The position numbers and the translations under genes were made by a program. From Bradyrhizobium sp. AZCC 2262 (GTDB taxonomy: Bacteria; Pseudomonadota; Alphaproteobacteria; Rhizobiales; Xanthobacteraceae), in the NCBI RefSeq assembly GCF_036924535.1, contig NZ_JAZHRT010000001.1:6324001-6388000 (forward strand): DNA of 64,000 nucleotides. Direction: 5' to 3'. The notes beneath the pieces are model-generated. The model saw only the letters and a list, made by a program, of their open reading frames with translations. It was not told the DNA's origin and ran no database searches. Below, in pieces: positions 1 through 8,474 of the stretch (its first letter is position 1; every line of letters starts with the position of its first letter).

Positions 1-161
1 TTGATATGGCGACCCCCTATCTGCGCGAGGCGCTGCGCTTCATCGGCATCAGCGACGTGCGTTTCGTGCCGATCGGACCGACCACCGGGCCGCTAGAGCC
101 GATCCGCACCGCACGCCACGGTGCGCATCGGCGGTTGGCCGAGATGGCCGCGCGATTCTGA
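1..161 (+). CDS. FMN-dependent NADH-azoreductase, C-terminal fragment (cut by window edge)
   Basis: The reading frame is open from the left edge to a TGA at 159-161 and gives about 52 residues. The fragment contains PYLREALRFIGISDVRFVPI followed by a short charged tail. That matches the end of AzoR-type flavodoxin-fold enzymes, where a helix leading into 'F-x-G-I-x-D-V-x-F' is the last conserved block. AzoR enzymes are cytoplasmic dimers that use NADH and FMN to reduce azo dyes and quinones. Only the C-terminus is visible, so the flavin site cannot be checked. A quinone-oxidoreductase-like gene follows 72 bp downstream in the same direction, consistent with a small redox/detoxification unit. 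Other NAD(P)H-dependent flavodoxin-like reductases remain possible. Confidence 0.6.
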   Translation, partial: DMATPYLREALRFIGISDVRFVPIGPTTGPLEPIRTARHGAHRRLAEMAARF

Positions 162-233
162 TCCATAGGCTTGGCGGAACCGTAACATTTGCGGCAATAT
201 GGCACTTACCCGGCTGCGCCGAAGGAGGCCCCC

Positions 234-1247
234 TTGAAGTGTTACGAGCTACAGGGACCGAGCGGAATCGATGGACTCGCCCTCGTCGACAAGCCTGTGC
301 CGGAGCCCCGTGAGAACGAGGTGCTGGTTCGGCTCAGGGCGGCCACGCTGAACTATCGCGATCTTCTCATCGTCAAGGGCGGTTACGGTTCGCGTCAGAA
401 ATTTCCGCTTGTGCCGGTGTCCGACGGTGCGGGGGTGATCGAGCGCGTTGGCCCGGGCGTGCGGGAATTCGCCGACGGCGACCGCGTCATCGGCAGTTTC
501 TTCGAAAGCTGGATCAGCGGCGAGCCCAGCGAAGCAAAGATGCGCACAAACCTCGGCGGCGCCGTGGACGGCGTCCTTAGCGAGTATCGGATCTTTCCGA
601 AGCACGCGCTGGTCAGAACGCCGGAGCACCTCAGTGACATCGAGGCCGCAGCGCTACCCTGCGCCGCGCTCACGGCGTGGAGCGCGGTCGTCAAGCTCGG
701 TGGCGTGAAACCCGGCGAGACCGTTCTGACACAAGGCAGCGGCGGAGTATCTCTCTTTGCAATTCAGTTTGCGAAAATGTGCGGCGCGCGCGTCATCGCG
801 ACCTCGTCGAGCGATGCGAAGATCGAACGTCTCAAGATGCTCGGCGCCGACTTCACGTTGAACTACAAAGCGACACCCGACTGGGGAAAGAAAGCCCGCG
901 AATGGAGCGGCCACGGCGTCGATCTGGTCGTCGAGGTGGGCGGCGTCGGCACGCTGAACGAATCGATCCGGGCGACCAGGATCGGCGGCACGATCGCGTT
1001 CATCGGCGTGCTCGCCGGACCGCCGCCGTCCAACTCGCGGCTGCCATTGATGGTCATGCAACAGCAGCGGCTGCAGGGTGTCACCGTCGGATCGGTCGAG
1101 GACCTCAAGGCGATGGTGGATGGCATCGCGGCAAGTCGCATGAAACCGGTGATCGACAAGACCTTCTCGTTCGATCAGGTGAAACAGGCATTTGCCCATA
1201 TGGAAAGCGGCGCGCATTTCGGCAAAGTGGCGATCGAGATCGGCTGA
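234..1247 (+). CDS. zinc-independent MDR-family alcohol dehydrogenase / NADPH:quinone oxidoreductase-like protein
   Basis: This 337-residue medium-chain dehydrogenase has an N-terminal GroES-like domain (about 1-125) with NYRDLL and GDRV blocks, then a Rossmann domain whose nucleotide loop reads QGSGGVSLFA near residue 165. It ends with a C-terminal GKVAIEIG. The cysteines and histidines that bind structural and catalytic zinc in classical alcohol dehydrogenases are not present in the usual places. This points to the quinone oxidoreductase/zeta-crystallin branch, which reduces quinones or activated double bonds with NAD(P)H in the cytoplasm. I chose the TTG start at 234 because AAGGAGG lies 5 bases upstream. 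An in-frame TTG at 189 has no such site. It follows the azoreductase fragment. The physiological substrate cannot be read from the sequence. Confidence 0.85.
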   Translation: MKCYELQGPSGIDGLALVDKPVPEPRENEVLVRLRAATLNYRDLLIVKGGYGSRQKFPLVPVSDGAGVIERVGPGVREFADGDRVIGSFFESWISGEPSEAKMRTNLGGAVDGVLSEYRIFPKHALVRTPEHLSDIEAAALPCAALTAWSAVVKLGGVKPGETVLTQGSGGVSLFAIQFAKMCGARVIATSSSDAKIERLKMLGADFTLNYKATPDWGKKAREWSGHGVDLVVEVGGVGTLNESIRATRIGGTIAFIGVLAGPPPSNSRLPLMVMQQQRLQGVTVGSVEDLKAMVDGIAASRMKPVIDKTFSFDQVKQAFAHMESGAHFGKVAIEIG

Positions 1248-1662
1248 CCGCGACATTTCGCCATCGACTGCCGATTCCAGCGGGTGGTTCCCGCAGCAAG
1301 ATTTTGCCGGGTTTTGAGCGTATTTCCGCGATCGACAGGCCTCTCAGCGAAGGATCCTCGATGCGCATGGCCACAACTGGCAACACGGAGCGTACAACTC
1401 TTGCTGGTTTCCGGAATTGCCTCCGTCGCCAATAGGCTTTAAATTCGTGGTACACTCGCCTCGTCGAAAATCGGGCGCCGCCCGGCGCTCGCGAGAGCTC
1501 AACGGGATTACAACCGAGCTGGGGTCGCTGCCGTGCGGAAAGCTTGAGGCCTGCCCCCCTTCGATGGCGAGACATGTGAACCGGCTGTGAGCGAGACCAC
1601 CAGCGCTGGAGATGATGCCGCCCGCGCGAAAATTGCAGCGAGCAGCCGGATGGAAATGAATA
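1248..1662 (+). other. intergenic region upstream of the export operon
   Basis: This stretch of about 415 bases lies between the dehydrogenase and the adaptor gene. I see no open frame with a ribosome binding site or recognisable product on either strand. The only long frame across it is on the minus strand, antisense to the adaptor gene, and it looks like a high-GC shadow. It presumably carries the promoter of the four-gene export operon, but I could not identify convincing -35/-10 boxes. Confidence 0.5.
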
Positions 1663-2745
1663 ATGACCGACGACAAGAGCAAATTGCTGAGATCGCTTTC
1701 CATCGATCGCAGCGCCAACAAGGCCGAGCGATCCAGTCGCCGCTGGCTGCCGATTTCGGCTGCGATTGTTGCCTGCGTCGTCGCATTCGCGGCCTTTGGC
1801 GCTTACGAGTTCCGCAGGCAAGACCCGCCGAAAGAAACCGCATCGCAGATCGCGCAACAGTCCGCCGCGCAGCCACAGACACCTCAGCAACCTCCGCAGG
1901 CGCCAACGAATAGCAAGACGGCCGGCAGTCTGGCGGCTTCCGGCTATGTGGTGGCGCGCCGCAAGGCGACCGTCGCGGCCGAGATCACCGGCAAGGTGGT
2001 CGAGGTCTTCATCGACGAGGGCATGACGGTGACCGAGGGCCAGGTCGTCGCCCGGCTCGACAGCGTGCTCGCCGAAAGGGACTATGAGCTGGCCCGCTCG
2101 CGCGTCGAGACGGCTGATGCTGCGATCGCCGCGATCACCGCCGATCTGGAGGACGCGACCCGCATCATGACGCGGGTCCAGACACTGTCGCAGAAGAATT
2201 TCGCGACCGAGGCCGACCTGACCAAGGCGCAGGCCCGGGTCGGCGTGCTCAGCGCGCAATTGCGCCAGGCCCAGTCGCAATTCGAGACCGCCAAGATCGA
2301 CGCCAAGCGCAGCGCCTCGATGCTCGACAAGCATCAAATCCGTGCGCCATTTTCCGGCGTCGTCATCGACCGTAGCGCGCAGCCCGGCGAGATGATTTCG
2401 CCGATGTCGGTCGGCGGCTACACGCGCACCGGCATCTGCACCATCGTCGACATGGATTCGATCGAAATCGAAGTCGACGTCAACGAAGCCTTTATCGGCC
2501 GGGTCGTCCCTGGAGGCGCCGTGAACGCGATGCTGGATGCCTATCCGGACTGGACCATTCCCGCCTCGGTGATCGCGATCGTGCCGACCGCGAACCGCGA
2601 GAAGGCCACGGTGAAGGTGCGCATCCGCTTCGACAAGAAGGACCCGCGCATTCTGCCCGACATGGCGGTGAAGGTGAATTTTCTGGCCGACGCCAAAGAA
2701 AACGGCAAGACAAAGGGCGCCACCGAAACCACCGCCGCGAACTAG
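1663..2745 (+). CDS. HlyD/MacA-type periplasmic adaptor subunit of an ABC exporter
   Basis: This 360-residue membrane-fusion protein begins with a cytoplasmic basic stretch (1-25), one membrane anchor (about 26-47) and a Pro/Gln-rich linker. A split biotinyl-lipoyl domain follows, with one half at about 108-132 (GKVVEVFIDEGMTVTEGQVV) and the other at about 225-245 around the RAPFSGVV motif. They are separated by a helical hairpin of the type that contacts an outer-membrane channel. The C-terminal beta-barrel includes the conserved VxIRFDKKD strand. Family members bridge an inner-membrane transporter to the outer membrane. The ATPase and two permeases directly downstream make this the adaptor of a MacAB-like tripartite exporter. 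No outer-membrane factor gene is in view and the exported substrate is unknown. Confidence 0.88.
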   Translation: MTDDKSKLLRSLSIDRSANKAERSSRRWLPISAAIVACVVAFAAFGAYEFRRQDPPKETASQIAQQSAAQPQTPQQPPQAPTNSKTAGSLAASGYVVARRKATVAAEITGKVVEVFIDEGMTVTEGQVVARLDSVLAERDYELARSRVETADAAIAAITADLEDATRIMTRVQTLSQKNFATEADLTKAQARVGVLSAQLRQAQSQFETAKIDAKRSASMLDKHQIRAPFSGVVIDRSAQPGEMISPMSVGGYTRTGICTIVDMDSIEIEVDVNEAFIGRVVPGGAVNAMLDAYPDWTIPASVIAIVPTANREKATVKVRIRFDKKDPRILPDMAVKVNFLADAKENGKTKGATETTAAN

Positions 2746-2776
2746 CTTCCAGCCGGAATCCCTGAAGGAGACAAGC

Positions 2777-3475
2777 GTGACAGCCGAGCATCCGATGGTT
2801 CGCCTTACCGGCGTAGCTAAGCGTTTCACCAAGGGCAAGGAAACGATCTCGATCTTCGATCATCTCGATCTGGCGATCCCCCGCGGCGATTTCATCGCGG
2901 TCATGGGACCATCAGGTTCGGGCAAGACCACGCTGCTCAACCTGCTCGGCGGCATCGACCGCGCCGACGCCGGCGAAATTTCCGTCGCAGACCGCCGCAT
3001 CGATGGTCTCTCTGAGGGCGAACTAGCCGCCTGGCGGGCCGCCAATATCGGCTTCATCTTCCAGTTCTATAATCTGATGCCGATGCTGACGGCGGCGCAG
3101 AACGTGGAGCTACCGCTGTTGCTCACCCGATTGAACCGCAAGGAGCGCGCCGAGCGCGTTCATACCGCGCTTTCCGTGGTCGGTCTCGCCGATCGCATCA
3201 AGCATCGCCCGCGCGAAATGTCTGGTGGACAGCAGCAGCGCGTGGCGATTGCGCGCGCCATTGTCTCGGATCCGAACTTGCTGCTGTGCGACGAACCGAC
3301 CGGCGACCTCGACCGGCAATCCGCCGACGAGATCCTTTCGATCCTGCAACTGCTCAATGGCGAGCTCGGCAAGACTATCGTGATGGTGACGCACGATCCC
3401 GCCGCGGCAAACTATGCCAAGCGCGTCCTGCATCTCGACAAGGGCCGCTTCGTCGAACGGGAGCTTGCCGCGTGA
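2777..3475 (+). CDS. ABC transporter ATP-binding protein (MacB/LolD type)
   Basis: This 232-residue ATPase shows every expected motif: Walker [10 protein letters not shown] near residue 45, a Q-loop in FIFQFYN, signature MSGGQQQR, Walker [13 protein letters not shown], and an H-loop in [11 protein letters not shown]. The short length and [12 protein letters not shown] after Walker B are typical of the MacB/LolD/FtsE family, which powers mechanotransmission-type permeases rather than substrate channels. The start is GTG 2777 with AAGGAG seven bases upstream. Its last codons overlap the start of the next permease by four bases (GTGA), so the two are probably translationally coupled. It is the energising subunit of the 1663-5825 export operon. 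Confidence 0.93.
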   Translation: MTAEHPMVRLTGVAKRFTKGKETISIFDHLDLAIPRGDFIAVMGPSGSGKTTLLNLLGGIDRADAGEISVADRRIDGLSEGELAAWRAANIGFIFQFYNLMPMLTAAQNVELPLLLTRLNRKERAERVHTALSVVGLADRIKHRPREMSGGQQQRVAIARAIVSDPNLLLCDEPTGDLDRQSADEILSILQLLNGELGKTIVMVTHDPAAANYAKRVLHLDKGRFVERELAA

Positions 3476-4632
3476 ACGATTTCGACCTGGTCCGGAAAAA
3501 CCTGTTCCGCCGCAAATTGCGCGCGAGCCTGATGATCGTGTCGATCCTGATCGCCTTCATGATCTTCGGCGTGCTCGCGGGATTTTACCGCGCCTTCACC
3601 GCCGGCGAAGATCGCGCGGCCGCGGACCGGATGATCACCGTCAACAAGATCAACTTCACGCAGCCGATGCCGATTGCGTATTTCAACCGCGTGAAAACGG
3701 TCGAAGGGGTGCGGCAGGTGACCTTCGCCAACTGGTTCGGCGGTTATTATCAGGACCCGAAAAACTTCATCATGGCGCTCGCAATCGAGCCGAACACCTA
3801 TTTCGACGTATATCGCAGCGAATTCGAGGTTGCGCCTGACCAGCTTCAGGCCTTCACCCGCGACCGCGGCAGCGCGGTGGTCGGCGAAAAGCTGGCGCGA
3901 AAGTGGGGTTGGAAGATCGGCGATCGCATCCCTCTCAATAGCAACATCTTCAGCCAGAAGAGCGGCGGCCACACCTGGGACCTCACCATTGCCGGCATCG
4001 TCAAGGGCAAGGCCGAGCACGTCGACACCAACTTCATGCTGTTCCAGTACCCCTATTTCGACGAGACCCGCTCGTTCGGCAAGGACACCATCGGCTGGAT
4101 GATCCTTCAGACCACCTCGCCGGAAAACAACGATCGCGTCGCAAAGGCGATCGACGCAATGTTCGCCAATTCCACCGCCGAGACTTCGACCGACACCGAA
4201 AAGGCATTCGGCAAGGCGTTCGCCGCGCAATTCGGCAACATCGCGCTGATCGTGTTGCTGGTGGTCGGTGCGGCCTTCGTCACCATCCTGATGATCGTCG
4301 GCAACACCATGGCGCTGTCGATCCGGGAGCGCACCCGCGAGATCGGCGTGCTGAAGACGCTCGGGTTTTCAGGCCCGCGAATTTTGACAATGGTGCTCGG
4401 CGAATCGGTGCTGCTGGCGCTGCTGGGCGGCATTCCGGGGCTGGTGATTGCGGCGCTGATCGCAGTGGCGCTCCGCAACAGCCTCGCCAACGTCGCGCCG
4501 GCTTTTGCCGTATCGCCGACCATCGCCCTGCAAGGGTTGGCGCTGATGATCGCGCTTGGGCTGATCACGGGCATCATTCCGGCGCTCAACGCCATGCGCC
4601 TCAAAATTGCAACCGCGCTCGGACGGGGATAG
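3472..4632 (+). CDS. ABC transporter permease, FtsX/MacB_PCD type (first of two)
   Basis: This 386-residue protein has the FtsX-like architecture: one N-terminal membrane segment at about 20-42, a large periplasmic region of about 210 residues, and three C-terminal membrane segments ending in the RLKIATALGRG tail. The motif SIRERTREIGVLKTLGF before the third segment is the coupling-helix hallmark of MacB/LolC/E permeases. The start is GTG 3472, inside the stop of the ATPase gene (overlap GTGA). The frame stays open further upstream, but that part is antisense-like to the ATPase and has no initiation signal. It likely pairs with the permease at 4635 to form a heterodimer. The large periplasmic domain should contact the adaptor. 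Confidence 0.9.
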   Translation: MNDFDLVRKNLFRRKLRASLMIVSILIAFMIFGVLAGFYRAFTAGEDRAAADRMITVNKINFTQPMPIAYFNRVKTVEGVRQVTFANWFGGYYQDPKNFIMALAIEPNTYFDVYRSEFEVAPDQLQAFTRDRGSAVVGEKLARKWGWKIGDRIPLNSNIFSQKSGGHTWDLTIAGIVKGKAEHVDTNFMLFQYPYFDETRSFGKDTIGWMILQTTSPENNDRVAKAIDAMFANSTAETSTDTEKAFGKAFAAQFGNIALIVLLVVGAAFVTILMIVGNTMALSIRERTREIGVLKTLGFSGPRILTMVLGESVLLALLGGIPGLVIAALIAVALRNSLANVAPAFAVSPTIALQGLALMIALGLITGIIPALNAMRLKIATALGRG

Positions 4633-4634
4633 GC

Positions 4635-5825
4635 ATGCGTTCGCTTTGGCTTCAGGTGGCTGCCGTCACTGCCATCAATCTCAAGAGCATTGGACAGCGG
4701 CGCTGGCTCTCGCTTTCGACGGTGATCGCGATCGCGCTTGTTGTGATCGTGCTGCTCGCCTTCCTGGCGATGGCCAACGGTTTTCAGCGCACCATCGCAG
4801 GCTCCGGAGCTGATGACATCGCGATCGTGCTGCGGGCCGGCTCGCAGGCCGAAATCAACAGCACGGTCAGCCGCGATCAGGTGCGGCTGATCGAGGACGG
4901 TCCCGGCATCGCGCGCGGCGGCGACGGCAAGCCCCTGATCTCGCCGGAACTCTATCTCGTGGTCGACGGCATCAAGCGTTCGACCAGGACCAAGGCCAAC
5001 CTGCCGCTGCGCGGGATCGGCGAACAGGGCACCGCGTTGCGCAAGGACATCACCATCACCGCCGGCCGCATGTTCAATCGCGGCAGCAATGAGGTGGTGG
5101 TCGGCAAGGCCTTGCTGCGGGAATTCGAAGGCTTCGACATCGGCTCTACCGTGTCGTTCGGCGCCACGCGCTGGAACGTCGTCGGCGTGTTCGAGGCCGG
5201 CGGCAGCGTATTCGAATCCGAAATCTGGGCCGATCTCAACGTGGTGCAGAGCCTGTTCAACCGCAACAACGTCGTCCAGACCGTGCGCGCGCGCCTCACC
5301 GGGCCGGCCGCGCTCAATGAACTCAAGAGCTACAGCGACAACGATCCGCGGCTGAAGCTCGATGTCAAATCCGAAGCCGCCTACTTCGCCGAACAGGCCT
5401 CGCAGACCTCAGATCTGATTCAGAAACTCGGCTGGCCGCTGGCAATCGCGATGGCGCTCGGCGCGGTCGCCGGCGCGCTCAACACGATGTATTCATCGGT
5501 CGCAGCCCGCGCGACGGAAATCGCAACACTGCGTGCCATCGGCTTCGGTGGCTTTCCTGCGTTTGTCGGAACACTGGCCGAATCGCTGTTGCTCGCCGTC
5601 ATCGGCGGCGTGCTCGGCGCCGCCGCGACCTACCTGATTTTCGACGGCGTTACGGCCTCGACCCTTGGCGGCAACTTCACGCAGGTGGTGTTCGACTTCA
5701 AGCTCAGCCCCTGGCTGATCGCCGAGGGCGTTGCGCTTGCGCTGATCGTGGGCCTGATCGGCGGACTGTTTCCGGCCCTGCGGGCCGCGCGGTTGCCGAT
5801 CGTCGAAGGCCTTTACGCGCACTAG
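4635..5825 (+). CDS. ABC transporter permease, FtsX/MacB_PCD type (second of two)
   Basis: This 396-residue permease has the same topology as its neighbour: a membrane helix at about 25-50, a MacB-type periplasmic core domain, and three C-terminal helices with the SVAARATEIATLRAIGFGG coupling motif, ending in ARLPIVEGLYAH. It begins two bases after the stop of the first permease, so the two are almost certainly co-translated. Two non-identical permeases with one ATPase and one adaptor suggest a heterodimeric core such as LolCE-type systems, rather than the MacB fusion in which ATPase and permease are one chain. The gene ends just before a strong palindrome that may terminate the operon. Confidence 0.9.
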   Translation: MRSLWLQVAAVTAINLKSIGQRRWLSLSTVIAIALVVIVLLAFLAMANGFQRTIAGSGADDIAIVLRAGSQAEINSTVSRDQVRLIEDGPGIARGGDGKPLISPELYLVVDGIKRSTRTKANLPLRGIGEQGTALRKDITITAGRMFNRGSNEVVVGKALLREFEGFDIGSTVSFGATRWNVVGVFEAGGSVFESEIWADLNVVQSLFNRNNVVQTVRARLTGPAALNELKSYSDNDPRLKLDVKSEAAYFAEQASQTSDLIQKLGWPLAIAMALGAVAGALNTMYSSVAARATEIATLRAIGFGGFPAFVGTLAESLLLAVIGGVLGAAATYLIFDGVTASTLGGNFTQVVFDFKLSPWLIAEGVALALIVGLIGGLFPALRAARLPIVEGLYAH

Positions 5826-5862
5826 AGCCTTTCGGTTCTGATCGGATCAGAACCGAGCTCTA
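5823..5862. terminator. long perfect palindrome between convergent genes
   Basis: The arms TCGGTTCTGATC (5832-5843) and GATCAGAACCGA (5845-5856) are perfectly complementary. They are enclosed by a second complementary pair, TAGAGC (5823-5828) and GCTCTA (5857-5862). A T-rich run (TTCTTGTTTTG) follows. The position between the convergent permease gene and the Bug-family gene fits a bidirectional transcription stop. The sequence also resembles a dispersed palindromic unit, so it may be a repeat first and a terminator second. Confidence 0.55.
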
Positions 5863-5946
5863 GATTCTTGTTTTGACGCGTTTTCTTGACGCGAACCGGC
5901 GTCCACCCCGGATCAAGTCCGGGGCAGGCTTTCGCTCGAAAACGCT
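5861..5946. repeat. dispersed repeat, copy 1 (second copy at 38942-39003)
   Basis: The segment runs from TAGATTCTTGTTTTGACGCG through GCGAACCGG to TTCGCTCGAAAACGCT. The reverse complement of 38942-39003 has the same order of blocks: TTTGACGCGTTTTCTT, ACGCGAACCGG and TTCGCTCGAAAACGCT. This copy contains an extra self-complementary block, CCCCGGATCAAGTCCGGGG, that the other lacks. Both copies sit at the 3' ends of genes. No coding capacity is seen. Confidence 0.7.
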
Positions 5947-5952
5947 TTTGAG

Positions 5953-6930
5953 CTATTCCCCCTTGAGGCCTGCCGCGCGGATCACCTCGTCCCATCTGCG
6001 CGTCTCGTCGCCGATGAACTTGCCGAACTCGCCCGCCGTGCCGGGGCGTGCTTCCAGCCCCTGGACCAGCAGCTTCTGCTTCACCTCGGGATCGGCAAGC
6101 ACGCGAATAACCTCGGCCTGCAAGCGATCAACGATCGCGCCCGGCGTTGCCGCCGGCGCCATGAAGCCGTACCAGCCGGAAGCGATCACCTTGGAAAGTC
6201 CCTGCTCGCGCAAGGTAAAAGCCTCGGGGTAAATCGGGCTGCGCTCGGCCGATGCCACACCCAGCACACGTAACTGACCGCTCTGGATGTGCGGCAAGGC
6301 CGTGCTGATCGCAGTCAACGTGGCGTCGAGACGGCCCGCCAGCAGCTCCGTGTAGGCCATGTTGTCGCCGCGGAAGGGAACGATGAGGCCCTTGATGCCG
6401 GCGTCCCTGAACAGCAACTCGGCGGCGAGATGCGGCTGCGAGCCGGCGCCCGGAGAACCAAAGGTCAGGCCGTCGGGCTTCGACCTGCCGTAGTCGATCA
6501 TTTCCTGAAGGGTTTTGAAGGGCGCCTGCGCGTTCACCACCAGGAACAACGGCGCCATCATCGCCATCGCCACCGGCTGCAGATCCTTGCGGTTGTAGTT
6601 GAGTTTCTCGAACAGGGCTTCGGCCGTCGCAAACGGCGCGGCCGCATAGAGGAAGGTGTATCCGTCCGGCGCTGCGCGCGAGACCAGCTCGTTGGCGACG
6701 CGGGTGCCCGCGCCCGGCTTGTTCTCGACAATGAACTGCTGGTTGAAGCTGCGCCCGAACTGCTCGGCCAGGATACGCAACGAGATGTCGCTTGCCCCGC
6801 CCGCGCCGTAGGGCGACACCAGCCGCACGATCCGTGACGGCCAATCGCCTTCGGCAAACGCCTGATGGTGCGGAGCTGCGGCGAAGCCGGCGACGATGGT
6901 CCCCAGCAGGGATCGGCGGGTGATTTTCAT
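5953..6930 (-). CDS. Bug-family (TctC) tripartite tricarboxylate transporter substrate-binding protein
   Basis: This 325-residue secreted protein begins MKITRRSLLGTIVAGFAAA, a twin-arginine-like leader cut near residue 25. The mature part shows Bug-family landmarks: WPSRIVRLVSPYGAGGASD, an FxVENKPGAG block, PDGYT, LQEMIDYGRSKP, GSPGAGSQPHLAAELL and FRGDNMAYTELL. Bug proteins capture carboxylates or similar small acids in the periplasm, usually for TctAB permeases or as sensors. No TctA or TctB gene is nearby, so this is an orphan binding protein, which is common in bacteria rich in this family. The ATG at 6930 has AGGAGG six bases upstream. The LysR gene at 7150 is divergent and probably regulates it. 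The ligand is unknown. Confidence 0.9.
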   Translation of the reverse strand: MKITRRSLLGTIVAGFAAAPHHQAFAEGDWPSRIVRLVSPYGAGGASDISLRILAEQFGRSFNQQFIVENKPGAGTRVANELVSRAAPDGYTFLYAAAPFATAEALFEKLNYNRKDLQPVAMAMMAPLFLVVNAQAPFKTLQEMIDYGRSKPDGLTFGSPGAGSQPHLAAELLFRDAGIKGLIVPFRGDNMAYTELLAGRLDATLTAISTALPHIQSGQLRVLGVASAERSPIYPEAFTLREQGLSKVIASGWYGFMAPAATPGAIVDRLQAEVIRVLADPEVKQKLLVQGLEARPGTAGEFGKFIGDETRRWDEVIRAAGLKGE

Positions 6931-7052
6931 GAATGCCTCCTGGGGAAAAAGGAGCCGCCTGCAGTGGCGGCCAGTCCGTCCCGTCTTCGTCGGGCCGCGT
7001 TGGCGCGATCGCATTGCTGGACCGCCGGGCCTTCGTCTTATCGAGGCTGCAA

Positions 7053-7075
7053 CGATAAAGAGGCGCCTTCTATCG
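7053..7075. promoter_or_regulatory. candidate LysR operator between divergent genes
   Basis: An imperfect inverted repeat with outer arms CGATA and TATCG and a GGCGCC core lies in the 219-base space between the Bug-family gene and the LysR gene. LysR regulators commonly bind such dyads in a shared divergent promoter. The inner arms do not match well and no footprint is available, so this is a suggestion only. Confidence 0.3.
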
Positions 7076-7149
7076 AACAATGTGTATTTTTTGACCGATT
7101 GATAAGCCTGGCCTATGAATACCGAAACGGCGACGCCGGGAGGCTCGAC

Positions 7150-8094
7150 ATGGCGATGGACGTGACATTGCGGCAGTTGCGCGCCTATGTAGCCGTGCTG
7201 GAGAGCGCGAGCTTCTCGGAAGCCGCGAAGGCCATGCACCTGTCGCAGGCCGCGCTCTCGGGCCTGATCAAGGAGCTGGAAAGCCGCGTCGGCGTCCGCC
7301 TGCTGGACCGCACGACGCGAAAAGTTTCTGCATCTGCGGTCGGCGAGACCTTTGCCCCGATGGCGCGGCGCGTGCTCTCGCACCTGGACGAGGCGCTCGA
7401 CAACCTGACCAATCTCAAGGAGCTGCGCCGTGGCCTGGTGCGTGTAGCTGCCCCCGAAACGCTATCCTGCACGCTGCTGCCGGAGCTGATCGCCGGATAC
7501 AACAACAGCCATCCCGGCGTCGACGTCCGCTTCGACGACGTGCCGATCCAGGAGGTGCTGGCGGGCTTGCAAAGCGGCTCCACCGACATCGGCTTCGGCC
7601 CGGCCGGCGTCGTCCCCGATCAATCGGTCGAAGTGCACATGATTTGCGCCGACCCGCTCTTTGTGGCGCTGCGCAGCGATGACCCGCTGGCAAAAGGCAA
7701 GTCGGTCGCTTGGAAGGATCTGCGCGAGCGGCCGCTGCTCAACTACATGCCCAACATCGCCATCAACGTGTTGAGCAACGTCCCGTCCCGGCATCACCCC
7801 AGGGAGCTGGTGCCGGTGCACCGGGTGAACACCGCGCTGTCGATGCTGCGGGTCAGACAGGGCGCCGTGATCTGTCCTTCGATGGCGGAGCCGCTGGTGC
7901 GCGGCTTCGGACTGACGTTCCTGCCGCTGCTGCAGCCGGCCGTCAAATGGAAGATCGCGATGTTCGTAACGAACAGCGCATCGCTCTCGCCCGCCGTGGA
8001 GAGCTTTCGCGACTTCACGCTCGGTTTCAGCCCCAACTGGACGGCGATCGGCAACGAGCGCCGCCGCACGAGCGAACGGCGCAGGCGCATATAG
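7150..8094 (+). CDS. LysR-family transcriptional regulator
   Basis: This 314-residue regulator has an N-terminal winged helix (about 4-63) with LRQLRAYVAVLESASFSEAA, recognition-helix LSQAALSGLIKELE, and RTTRKVSAS. An effector-binding type-2 periplasmic-fold domain follows (about 90-300). I chose ATG 7150, which lies just before the first conserved helix. The frame is open further upstream but runs through the divergent promoter region. It is transcribed away from the Bug-family gene at 5953-6930, the standard arrangement for a LysR regulator and its target. The C-terminal tail is rich in arginine. The inducer cannot be inferred. Confidence 0.9.
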   Translation: MAMDVTLRQLRAYVAVLESASFSEAAKAMHLSQAALSGLIKELESRVGVRLLDRTTRKVSASAVGETFAPMARRVLSHLDEALDNLTNLKELRRGLVRVAAPETLSCTLLPELIAGYNNSHPGVDVRFDDVPIQEVLAGLQSGSTDIGFGPAGVVPDQSVEVHMICADPLFVALRSDDPLAKGKSVAWKDLRERPLLNYMPNIAINVLSNVPSRHHPRELVPVHRVNTALSMLRVRQGAVICPSMAEPLVRGFGLTFLPLLQPAVKWKIAMFVTNSASLSPAVESFRDFTLGFSPNWTAIGNERRRTSERRRRI

Positions 8095-8120
8095 CGAACG
8101 AGCGCGCGGCACACTCATGG

Positions 8121-8287
8121 TCGTCCCTGCGAACGCAGGGACCCATACCGCGTGATCCATCAAGGAAGCGCGGTCGCAGACGCCCTGCGTTGGCCGCCTA
8201 CTGTTGTGAGTTGCCGAAGCAAAGCCGTCTCCTCTCCTGCCCATTCCGACGGCCGCGGCGTATGGGTCCCTGCGTTCGCAGGGACGA
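8121..8287. repeat. MITE-like element with perfect 28-bp inverted repeats
   Basis: Positions 8121-8148 and 8260-8287 are exact reverse complements over 28 bases. Each arm holds its own short palindrome (CCCTGCGAACGCAGGG and its mirror). The 111-base centre has no open reading frame with a start signal. This element fills most of the 380-base gap 8095-8474 between the LysR gene and the fused monooxygenase. I see no transposase gene. The arrangement resembles REP/BIME-type doublets, and I recall CGTCCCTGCGAACGCAGGGA units from Bradyrhizobium genomes. Confidence 0.8.
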
Positions 8288-8474
8288 CGTTGAGAGAGTG
8301 CAGAGCGTTGCGGGTAAGTCGCTGCTTCGCACGAAGAAATTCGCCAAATCATGAACCTGGAGCCTCGGCACATCGCATTTGCACGAAACATCCAACGATT
8401 GCATTTGTCCTGATGACAAACTGAATACGCGGCAGTAGCCTGCCCCAAAATATAAAACACATGGGAGGAGTGGC

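Noticed and set aside
1105..2838. 577-codon open frame on the minus strand across the adaptor gene
   Set aside because: It is antisense to a gene with full family motifs, is rich in Arg/His/Asp of the high-GC shadow kind, and has no start signal.
8121..8287. CRISPR or attachment-site reading of the inverted repeats
   Set aside because: Only two arms in opposite orientation, no direct repeats with spacers, and no integrase or cas gene nearby.
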